From the NCBI RefSeq assembly GCF_017301635.1, contig NZ_CP071091.1, forward strand, positions 5,840,001-5,904,000: a stretch of DNA of 64,000 nucleotides, read 5' to 3'. Source of the DNA: Myxococcus landrumus. GTDB taxonomy: Bacteria; Myxococcota; Myxococcia; Myxococcales; Myxococcaceae. This document shows positions 8,481 through 15,960 of the stretch, in pieces (the stretch's first letter is position 1; every line of letters begins with the position of its first letter). The translations under genes and the position numbers were made by a program. The notes under the pieces were generated by a model. It was not told where the DNA came from. It searched no databases and saw only the letters and a program-made list of their open reading frames with translations.

Positions 8481-9359
8481 CTACGGCCCCACGTCCACGT
8501 CGCGCTGGAGCCAGCCCACGCCTCCGCGCCCATCTCGCACCACCACCCAGACCGAGATTCGCTGAGCCTTGTCCGGTGTCTCGTACTTCGACGTGGGGTC
8601 TCCGGGCCGTCCATCCACCGGCTCCTGCGAGCGGAACTCCTTCACCTCGCCATCTCCCGACGCGAACCAGCTGTAGAACACCTGCTCCGTGCGCGGCCCG
8701 TCCTCCGCCGCGTACACCTCCGCGCTGCCCTCCGTGAGCACCGGCCGGAACACCACCTCCGCGTCCACCGGCAACGGCCCCACCAGCGGCGCGTCGTTCC
8801 ACAAGATGTCCGCCACCGCCGGATTGTGGTTCGGCGCCGTCGTCGACCGCACCAGCACCTGGCGAATCCCGCGCTCCACGCCCTCGGGCGTGCCCGAGCC
8901 GTCCGACGCCTCGTACCCCACGAAGAGCGGAATGCCCTTCTCCAACGCCTCGCGCGTCCGAGGGTCATCCGGGTTCGGCGTCGGCCCGCCATTCGGATTC
9001 GCCGCCGTCAGCGCCTGCGCCAGCACCGCCTGCACCTGCGGGTCCTGCAACGACAACACGCCGCCCTGCAACGCCACCCCCGCCTCCCCAGGACACCGGC
9101 CGTCATAGGGATTCCCATCCAGCCGGCACAGCGCATACGTCACCGTCACGGGACGCGCGTCAGGCGTCACCGCCAGCGCACTGAAGGACATCGGCCCCGG
9201 CAGCTCCCCGGTGTCTGGATTCAGCACCAGCTCGGGAGGCTCCGCACGGATGCCCAGCACCCGCACGCGACGGATTTCGCTCTGCAGCTCGAAGTCGGGA
9301 CCACAGCCCAGGTTCGCTCCCAGCAACGCGGCCAGGGTGATGAAGACTCGCGCGCGCAT
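8481..9359 (-). CDS. TonB-receptor partner lipoprotein (copy 1)
   Basis: A 292-residue predicted lipoprotein (signal ending LLGANLGC, Cys19). It starts 3 bp after the receptor stop, so the two are almost certainly translated from one message. It shares its layout with the protein at 36078-37004: an early block VRVLGIRAEPPELV (copy 2 has LRVLGVAVDAPEL) and a final block VVRDGRGGVGWLQR (copy 2 has VVRDGRGGSSWLVR). Between them are segments with Cys pairs and Pro-rich strands that suggest beta-sandwich folds. It is probably a surface or periplasmic substrate-capturing or receptor-associated lipoprotein, by analogy with receptor/lipoprotein pairs such as SusC/SusD, although there is no sequence similarity to SusD that I can see. 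Confidence 0.75.
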   Translation of the reverse strand: MRARVFITLAALLGANLGCGPDFELQSEIRRVRVLGIRAEPPELVLNPDTGELPGPMSFSALAVTPDARPVTVTYALCRLDGNPYDGRCPGEAGVALQGGVLSLQDPQVQAVLAQALTAANPNGGPTPNPDDPRTREALEKGIPLFVGYEASDGSGTPEGVERGIRQVLVRSTTAPNHNPAVADILWNDAPLVGPLPVDAEVVFRPVLTEGSAEVYAAEDGPRTEQVFYSWFASGDGEVKEFRSQEPVDGRPGDPTSKYETPDKAQRISVWVVVRDGRGGVGWLQRDVDVGP

Positions 9360-9362
9360 GCT

Positions 9363-11984
9363 CTAGAAGCTCCCCTTCGCGCCGAGGACGGGGAGGATGG
9401 GCAGTCCCTCGAAGTAGGCGCTCTGGCTGTAGTTGTAGTTGTAGGCGATGCCCTCCACCGCCGGGTTGTGGTACGCGTTCGTCAAATCCAGGTAGAGGTC
9501 CAGCGTCCACGTGTCGAAGACGAGGACCTTGTCGACGCGGATATCCAACTGGTTGAACGACGGCAGCCGCCGCGAGTTCACCGCCGCGAACAACGGCAGG
9601 AACACGTCGTTGGTGTCATCGCGCACCGAGCCCACCACCGGCGTCGTCGGATTCCCCGACGCGAAGCGGAAGCGGGCCCCCACTTCCCAGCCCTTCGGCA
9701 GCTTGTAGGACGCAATCGCCGTCAGCACGTGCGTCTGGTCGTTGTCGAACAAGCGCCACGCAGCCCCTGGCGCATCCCGCCGCTCACTGCGGCTCAGCGT
9801 GTACGAAATCCAGCCGAACAGGCGCTCGGTCAACGAGCGGCGGATGAGCACCTCCAACCCGTAGATGCGTCCCACGCCCCCGTTCTTCAGCCGCTCCGGC
9901 ACCCGCTCCCCACCGCGCTCCACCAGCGCATCCGAGCGCACGATGAGGTCATCCAAGTCGTTGTAGAAGACCTCGCCGCTGACGAACCACTCCTGGCGCG
10001 GCTGCCACTCCGCGCCCACGCTGTACTGCAACGAGCGCTTGGCCTTCAGGTCCGGATTGCCGAAGTCCACGCTGGCCTCATCCTGGATGGGAGGCCCGTG
10101 GTACACGCCCGCGCCTCCCTTCAGCGTCACCGCGTCCGTGAGCGCGTAGCGCACCGCGAGCCTCGGGTTGAGCGAGTACCGGGCCTCCTTCTGGTCCGTG
10201 AACACGTACCCCTCCGCGCGAACACCCGGCACCACGAGCAGCCCCTTCACCGGACTCACGCGGCCCTCCACCCACAGCGAGGGGAAGAACTGCACGAAGT
10301 CCCCATCCGCGGTGACGAGCGCCTCGTTGATGAGCGGCCGGGGTGGCTCGCCCTCGCGCGGCGGGCGCTGGATGAGCGCCTTCACCTGCGCGAAGTTGCT
10401 CGTCACATCCACGCCACCCGCCAGCGTCAGCGACTCGCGCAGCACGTACTCGGCCGTCGAGCGCAGGCTCAGGTCCGTGGACGCGATGCGCAGGTTGCGC
10501 GCCCCCACCGCGAACTCCACCAGCGTGTTGCCCACCAGCGCCTGCGTGTCCAACGTGAGCGCGTCCGCGCGGTACTGATGCCGCAGCCGCAGTTGGTTGA
10601 AGCCCGTGGTGACATCCAGCCCCCCCGTGACGGTGGGGTCGTTGTCCGACGGCCGGTCGAATACCAATCCCAGCCTGTCTCGCGACGTGAGCCCCTGGAG
10701 CGAGAACGTGTGCCGAGGCAGCGCCTTCGGCTTCCACACCAGCTTGAGCTGCGCGTCGTAGTAGCGCGGCGCCACCTGGAGGCTCGGGCCATCTCCCTCC
10801 GGCACCAGCCCCAACACCAGGTCCACGTACGAGCGACGCCCGCCAATCGCGAACCCCAGCGTGTCCGTAATCGGCCCCTCGATGACCGCGTTGGACTCGA
10901 TGACGCTCACGCCCGCCGTGGCGTGGATGCGGTCCATCTTCGGCTCGCGGCTGCGCACGTTGATGACGCCACCCGTGATGTCGCCGTAGTACGAGGAGAA
11001 GTTGCCGGGCAGGTAGTCGAGCGCGTCCAGCAGCTCGGAGTTGTAGACACTCGTCAGCCCGCCGAAGTGGAACAGCAGCGGGATGCGCTGGCCGTCCAGG
11101 AAGACGCCGGACTCCTGCGGACTGGTGCCTCGAATGACGAGCTGGCCTCCGTTGAACGCGGGGCGCGCGACGCCGGGCAGGTTCTGCACCACCTTGAGCG
11201 TGTCGCCCTGCGTGCCGGGCACGCGCTGCACCTCCGCCACTTGAAGCGTGGTGCTCGTCACCTCCTTGCGCTCACGCTCGCTGCGCACCACCGTCTCGAA
11301 GGCGCTGAAGATGCGCTTCTGCACGTAGTACGTGGCGCGCGTCTCCAGGCCCTCCGACAGCGTCTCCTTCGTGCGGAAGCGGTCATATCCGCCCAGCACC
11401 ACCAGCACCTCGTGCGTGCCCAGCGGCACGCCTCGGAAGGAGAAGCGCCCGTCCTCGTCCGCGACGGTGGACAGGCCCAGGTCCGGAATCACGACCTCCG
11501 CGCCCGAAAGCGGCTTGCGCGAGCCCCGCTCCAGCGCCCGGCCACTGAAGTTCACCGGCGCTTCCGGCGTGGCGACGCCGCCGTCCTCGGACGGCTCCGG
11601 CTGCACGGGCCGGAAGACGAACTGGTACGCGTACTGGATGCGCACCGGCGCGGGGACATGGTCCACGTGCGCGGGCTCGAACTGGAACTGCTTCACCGCC
11701 TCCACCGCGGCCTCGTCGAAGCCGTGTCCCGCGGGCCCGGTCACCTCGACATTCGTGACGGTGCCCGTCTCCGAGATGTCGATGACCATCACCACCGTCC
11801 CCTCCAACTGCTGGGCGGCGGCCTCCGGTGGATACGGCGCTTCCACCTGACGCAGCAGCTCCGGGGGCTTGGTCAGCACACCGGTGGGGGCGCCCGCGTC
11901 GGGGTCGGCGACGCCACCATCCGGGGCCTGGGCCAGCGCCCCGGTGGCGACGAAGAAACAGAGGACGGCGAAGAGCGTTTTCAT
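9363..11984 (-). CDS. TonB-dependent receptor with N-terminal TonB-like domain (copy 1)
   Basis: An 873-residue outer-membrane receptor. The signal peptide ends at GALAQ. Residues of roughly 40-125 resemble the TonB C-terminal domain (YPPEAAAQQLEGTVVMVIDI, then GFDEAAVEAVKQFQFEPA). A carboxypeptidase-regulatory-like beta domain follows (GSRKPLSGAEVVIPDLGLST), then the plug (LPGVARPAFNGGQLVIRGT and GGVINVRSREPK) and a beta-barrel ending in a C-terminal Phe (LGAKGSF). The transported ligand is unknown. ATG 11984 is chosen because it starts the signal peptide. It follows the OmpA-like gene by 40 bp and precedes its lipoprotein by 3 bp. The receptor has no exbB/exbD/tonB of its own here and may use those at 39.9-41.8 kb. 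Confidence 0.88.
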   Translation of the reverse strand: MKTLFAVLCFFVATGALAQAPDGGVADPDAGAPTGVLTKPPELLRQVEAPYPPEAAAQQLEGTVVMVIDISETGTVTNVEVTGPAGHGFDEAAVEAVKQFQFEPAHVDHVPAPVRIQYAYQFVFRPVQPEPSEDGGVATPEAPVNFSGRALERGSRKPLSGAEVVIPDLGLSTVADEDGRFSFRGVPLGTHEVLVVLGGYDRFRTKETLSEGLETRATYYVQKRIFSAFETVVRSERERKEVTSTTLQVAEVQRVPGTQGDTLKVVQNLPGVARPAFNGGQLVIRGTSPQESGVFLDGQRIPLLFHFGGLTSVYNSELLDALDYLPGNFSSYYGDITGGVINVRSREPKMDRIHATAGVSVIESNAVIEGPITDTLGFAIGGRRSYVDLVLGLVPEGDGPSLQVAPRYYDAQLKLVWKPKALPRHTFSLQGLTSRDRLGLVFDRPSDNDPTVTGGLDVTTGFNQLRLRHQYRADALTLDTQALVGNTLVEFAVGARNLRIASTDLSLRSTAEYVLRESLTLAGGVDVTSNFAQVKALIQRPPREGEPPRPLINEALVTADGDFVQFFPSLWVEGRVSPVKGLLVVPGVRAEGYVFTDQKEARYSLNPRLAVRYALTDAVTLKGGAGVYHGPPIQDEASVDFGNPDLKAKRSLQYSVGAEWQPRQEWFVSGEVFYNDLDDLIVRSDALVERGGERVPERLKNGGVGRIYGLEVLIRRSLTERLFGWISYTLSRSERRDAPGAAWRLFDNDQTHVLTAIASYKLPKGWEVGARFRFASGNPTTPVVGSVRDDTNDVFLPLFAAVNSRRLPSFNQLDIRVDKVLVFDTWTLDLYLDLTNAYHNPAVEGIAYNYNYSQSAYFEGLPILPVLGAKGSF

Positions 11985-12024
11985 GAGGGGAAGAGCGGGC
12001 AAGACACGCCCTTCCCCGAAGCTC

Positions 12025-12828
12025 TCACAACTTCGGCGCGAGCACGATTTCGATGCGACGGTTCAGGCTGCGGTTCTCCGCCGAATCGTTGGCGGCAATG
12101 GGCTGGTACTGGCCATAGCCCGCCGCCGACAGCCGGGTCGGGTCCACGCCCGAGTCCTGGAGCGTCCGCACCACCGCCATGGCGCGCGCCAGGCTCAGCT
12201 CCCAGTTGGTCTGGAACTGCCCGCCGCCCGTCGGCACGTCGTCCGTGTGGCCTTCCACGCGGATGATCTTGCCCTGCACCGTCTTGAGCGCCTCGGCGAT
12301 CTTCACCAGCGCCGCCGTGCCTTCCTTGCCCACGCGCGACGAGCCGGAGGCGAAGAGAATCTTGTCCTTGAGCTGCACCGTCATCCGGCCCTTGAGCTCG
12401 GACAGCTCAATCTTCCCTTCCGAAATCTCCTGCTTGAGGCTCTGCGCCAGGTTCTCGTACTCGGAGCTCTTCTTCTCCAGCTCCTCCTTCGCCTGCGCCA
12501 GCTTCTTGGAGTTGCGCGCCAGCTCGTCGTTGAGCGCGGAGAGCTTCGCGTTCTCGTCCTGCAGCGCGCGACGCTCGGCGGCGCCCGCAGTGAGCCTCGA
12601 CTCGGAGGTGGTGAGGCGCGTCTCCAGCGCCTGCTTCTCCTGCGCCTGAGCGGTGATTTGCTCCGACAGCTCCTTCACCTTGGCCTCGGCGGCGGCGCGA
12701 GCACCCTTCTCGTCGTTGAGCCCCTTGGAGAGCTGGTCCGCTTCCAGGGCCTTCGCGTCGAACGTGCCTTGCGTGACGCAACCCGTGGAGAGCGCCACCA
12801 GCGATGCCAGAATCAGCCGTGTCCGCAT
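12025..12828 (-). CDS. OmpA-family peptidoglycan-binding lipoprotein
   Basis: A 267-residue lipoprotein (LVALSTGC, Cys19). A long Ala/Glu/Lys-rich coiled coil occupies about residues 25-150, and the C-terminal 110 residues form an OmpA-like domain with ILFASGSSRVGKEG, EGHTDDVP and the RSLNRRIEIVL block that binds diaminopimelate in peptidoglycan. It should tether the outer membrane to the cell wall. ATG 12828 starts the lipoprotein signal; the frame extends upstream without sense. The gene lies between the chalcone-isomerase-like gene and the TonB receptor on one strand, so it may be part of the same transcript. Confidence 0.88.
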   Translation of the reverse strand: MRTRLILASLVALSTGCVTQGTFDAKALEADQLSKGLNDEKGARAAAEAKVKELSEQITAQAQEKQALETRLTTSESRLTAGAAERRALQDENAKLSALNDELARNSKKLAQAKEELEKKSSEYENLAQSLKQEISEGKIELSELKGRMTVQLKDKILFASGSSRVGKEGTAALVKIAEALKTVQGKIIRVEGHTDDVPTGGGQFQTNWELSLARAMAVVRTLQDSGVDPTRLSAAGYGQYQPIAANDSAENRSLNRRIEIVLAPKL

Positions 12829-12951
12829 GTGTATGATTTCTCCCGACAACAATGGTTGGAGCACCAGCGTACCGCTCATGGAGCGCCAGGTCAGGAAGAA
12901 CCCACAGAACATCTGCCGTCCCAGGGCAGCCAGGCGGCCCCAGGGGACGGT

Positions 12952-13506
12952 TCAACGCGGGAAGATGGGGTGCACGTCCAGCCACGCCGAAAAGAGCGCA
13001 TCCGCAAAGGATTTCCCGGGGATGAAGACACCCCCACTGGCTTCCCCTGCGATCTCCAATCCACCCCCGGGCGTGTACGTGATGATGAGGTCCCCGCCCT
13101 TCTCCACGTCTCGCAGCGAGGCCAGCATCACCCCGACCTGCTGGGCCAGGGGCCCCTCGCGCAGGTCCGGGTTGCGGTGCAGGCCGTTGCGCAGGCTCTC
13201 CACCAGTTGGGAGCGGCTGATGTCGCGCAGGAAGCGGAAGTGGAGGCGCTTGACGGAGTTGGAGGCGATGGCCTCCGACGCGTTGCGCGGGTGGTCCTCC
13301 AGGTAGAGGCTCCACACGTAGACCTTGAAGATGAAGCGCTTGTGCAGCTCCATGTGGGCCAGCGCCACGGTGCGGCCTTGGAGCGTCAGCGAGTCCGGCA
13401 TGCGGACCCCGCCCACCTGCTTCTGCCCGGCGAACGCCACCCCGGACAGCAGGGTCAGCCCCAGCACGAGCCCCCGCGCGACACTGCGCAACGCCTGCTC
13501 CTTCAT
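12952..13506 (-). CDS. Exported chalcone-isomerase-like protein
   Basis: A 184-residue protein with a signal peptide (cleavage near GVAFAG) and a chalcone-isomerase-like domain: VGGVRMPDSLTLQG, FKVYVWSLYLE, VKRLHFRFLRDIS and a late GGVFIPGKSFADALFSAWLD. In bacteria this fold is usually not a true chalcone isomerase; plant and fungal relatives bind fatty acids, so a lipid- or fatty-acid-binding role in the periplasm is plausible. It lies downstream of a ketoacyl synthase III gene, which supports a lipid link, but 296 bp separate the two. The ATG at 13506 starts the signal peptide. Confidence 0.75.
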   Translation of the reverse strand: MKEQALRSVARGLVLGLTLLSGVAFAGQKQVGGVRMPDSLTLQGRTVALAHMELHKRFIFKVYVWSLYLEDHPRNASEAIASNSVKRLHFRFLRDISRSQLVESLRNGLHRNPDLREGPLAQQVGVMLASLRDVEKGGDLIITYTPGGGLEIAGEASGGVFIPGKSFADALFSAWLDVHPIFPR

Positions 13507-13802
13507 GCGTCCGACCCCCGCCCTGCCCGAGTCCGGTTCCCCCAGAGGTGCGCACGTCCCCGCCATTGCGCCAGCCGAAGCCCCCGCAGCCCTGTCGCAC
13601 AGTGGACGGCGAAGACCCCAGGTGAGGCCCGCCCCGCGCCGGGCGTCAACACACCGGGCAGACCCTCGCTCGAAGCCAGGAGAGGGGACGAAGGCAGGAA
13701 CTCGCGGGGACTTTGAACCATGACGCTCGTTGGAGAACATACCAGTGCTCTCTGACGTGTGCGCCAGCGGCCTTTGGACAAGGGGCCTCAAGTCCCCCAG
13801 GG

Positions 13803-14813
13803 CTACGGCGAGCCAGGCAGGACACGCTCCAGCAGGGCGCCGGACCAGGTGAGGCCACTGCCGACCACGCTCAGCACCACCGCGTCCCCCAGCGAGGCAT
13901 CGTCCCAGTGCTCGCTCAGCACACCGGGGGCCCCGGCCGCGCCCGTGTTGCCGCGCAGGTGGACGTTGTAGAGGTGGCGGGCATCCGGCACCTCGCAGCG
14001 CCGCTGGACGGACTCCAGCATGCGCAGGTTGGCCTGGTGGCCGATGAAGGTGACGTCCCGCGGGCCCTTGCCTGGATGCTGGGCGAGGTAGTGGCCCCGC
14101 AGGTCCAGCAACGTCTCCCCCGAGCGGCGGATGGCGAACTTCTGCACCTCCGCCCCGTGCTGGGTGAAGTGCCCCACGCGAGGCACCCGAACCTTCTCCG
14201 CGCCCGACGGGTCTCCAGCCAGCCGCGTCTCGGTGACACGCCAGCGGCCGGGCACTCGAGGCGACAGCACGGCCGCGGAGGAGCCATCCCCCCACAGCAC
14301 CGCCGAGGAGCGGTCCGAGTAGTCCACCACGCGCGTGGAGTTGTCCACGTTGACCACCAGCACGTACTCCGGCAGCCGCTCCGGGCGCATGCCGGTGAGG
14401 AAGTGCAGTTGCGTGCAGAACGACGAGCAGGCGGACTGGAGGTCCACCGCCGGCGCGTCGATGCCCAGCTTCTCCGCCACGCGGTTGGACTCGGCGGGGA
14501 TGCACTCATCCGGGCTGCACCCGCCGCCCACCACCAGGCCGATGTCCGACGGCTTCAGCCCCGCGCGCTCCAGGGCCATGCGCGCCGCGCGAGCCCCCGT
14601 CTCCGCGTTGCTGAAGAGCGCCGCCTCCTGCGCCGCGCGCACGTCCCGGTTGCGGGTCTCCCGGAGGTATTCCAGCGGCAGCACCGTGTGCCGGGAGCGG
14701 ATGCCCACCCGCTCCAGAATCCAGGCATCCGACGTCTCGAGCCCCAGTTCCTCGAGGAAGCCATTCGTCAGGAGGTTGGGGGGATGAAAATGACCGAGCG
14801 CGTGCAAGTACAT
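13803..14813 (-). CDS. 3-oxoacyl-ACP synthase III family protein
   Basis: A 336-residue thiolase-fold condensing enzyme. The catalytic triad of KAS III is complete: Cys129 in LQSACSSF, His259 in IGHQANLR and Asn289 in RGNTGAAG. The protein opens with YLHALGHFHPPNLLTN and has the typical glycine-rich late block SVVGSGLTWSGALL. It would condense an acyl-CoA or acyl-ACP starter with malonyl-ACP. Whether it is the housekeeping FabH or a specialised paralogue cannot be told; no other fab genes are adjacent, which favours a paralogue. The ATG at 14813 has GGAGG 7 bp upstream. An ATG at 14843 would add ten residues without support. Confidence 0.85.
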   Translation of the reverse strand: MYLHALGHFHPPNLLTNGFLEELGLETSDAWILERVGIRSRHTVLPLEYLRETRNRDVRAAQEAALFSNAETGARAARMALERAGLKPSDIGLVVGGGCSPDECIPAESNRVAEKLGIDAPAVDLQSACSSFCTQLHFLTGMRPERLPEYVLVVNVDNSTRVVDYSDRSSAVLWGDGSSAAVLSPRVPGRWRVTETRLAGDPSGAEKVRVPRVGHFTQHGAEVQKFAIRRSGETLLDLRGHYLAQHPGKGPRDVTFIGHQANLRMLESVQRRCEVPDARHLYNVHLRGNTGAAGAPGVLSEHWDDASLGDAVVLSVVGSGLTWSGALLERVLPGSP

Positions 14814-14959
14814 GTCAATCCTCCAACCCCGTACCCTGCCCATTCTCTGTCAGCGGCCTGTCACGCCCGCGCCGCTCCGCAAGGCCGCCCGCGCTGCATG
14901 CGGCGCTCCGGACCACCCCAGCCCCCCTCCCTCCATTTCTGACGCAACGTGTCGTCAGC

Positions 14960-15853
14960 TCACTTCTTGGGCGCGCGCGGCAGGACCTTGGACGTGAGGT
15001 GGACGCGCATCTCGCCCTTGCCCTGGACCTCCATGCCGCGCTGGCGCAGCGCCTCCTGGGGGATGAGCTTCACGGGCCCGCCCATGGAAATCTCGGTGAC
15101 GACCGTGCCATCGACCAGGACGTGCAGGGCCCCCTTCGCGCGAATCTCCATGGAGACGGGCGAATCCTCGCTCTCGACGGCCACGATGGTGGTGCTCACG
15201 GAGAAGACCCCCATGAGCCCGCGCGCGTCGTCGCGAATCTCCGACAGCTCGATGCGCGTGTCGTTGTAGCTCATGCCCTCCGGGGCGGTGACTTGGAGCT
15301 CCTCCTCGAACGCCTCGGCCACCGCCTCCACGCTGTCACCGACCTTGAGGGGCTCGGTGGGGAAGGCCGCGACGAGCGGGTCCTCCCGGCCCAGTCCCTT
15401 CAAGTCCCCGCGCACCTTCGTCTGCTCTTCGCTCGGCACGGGCTTGCCCTGGGGGTTGGTCACCACGACGGTGCCCTTCTTGAACTCACCCACGTAGGTC
15501 TTCTTGCTGACGGGAGAGGGCGAACGCGCCTCCTTGCCGTCCTCCATCTTCACTTCGTCCATCTCGCCGTACGCGACCTGCGCGCGCGTCACGGCGCGCC
15601 CCTTCACCGCGAGCACCGTGAAGACCTGGGTCTCAATCACCGTGGTGGACGCGACGATGGGGATGGGCTCGATGCTCGGCGCGGTGGCCTTGAAGTCGAA
15701 GGCCATCTCCATGCGCGTCTCATTCTCCTCGCGCGCGCCCACCACGGGCGCCTTCTTGGTGAAGCGCAGCGTCCGGACCTCCGCCTCGGCTCCCAGGGCG
15801 ACCGGCGATACCACCAATCCCATCACGACGACCCAAGACCACATGTGGCGCAT
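14960..15853 (-). CDS. Hypothetical exported protein
   Basis: A 297-residue protein with a signal peptide (cleavage near ALGAEA). The mature protein is Glu/Lys-rich and predicted to be largely beta-stranded, with alternating blocks such as VETQVFTVLAVKGRAVTRA-like segments and a final MRVHLTSKVLPRAPKK. It has no membrane helix after the signal, no Cys pairs and no catalytic motif I recognise; it resembles periplasmic proteins of unknown function common in myxobacteria. The ATG at 15853 is the one that starts the signal sequence; 15868 is five codons upstream. It diverges from the molybdopterin oxidoreductase gene. Confidence 0.7.
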   Translation of the reverse strand: MRHMWSWVVVMGLVVSPVALGAEAEVRTLRFTKKAPVVGAREENETRMEMAFDFKATAPSIEPIPIVASTTVIETQVFTVLAVKGRAVTRAQVAYGEMDEVKMEDGKEARSPSPVSKKTYVGEFKKGTVVVTNPQGKPVPSEEQTKVRGDLKGLGREDPLVAAFPTEPLKVGDSVEAVAEAFEEELQVTAPEGMSYNDTRIELSEIRDDARGLMGVFSVSTTIVAVESEDSPVSMEIRAKGALHVLVDGTVVTEISMGGPVKLIPQEALRQRGMEVQGKGEMRVHLTSKVLPRAPKK

Positions 15854-15960
15854 TTGTTCTCCCCTCACCCCAATCCTTTCATGTCACTGATATGCCCGTC
15901 AGTGAAAAGAGGGGCGCCCCGCGAGGCAATGACTCGCATGCGCGGGATACAGTGCCGCGC

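Noticed and set aside
8826-12266. 1146-residue plus-strand frame opposite the TonB receptor
   Set aside because: Composed of His/Arg/Gln runs without motifs and antisense to a clear receptor; a GC-skew artefact.
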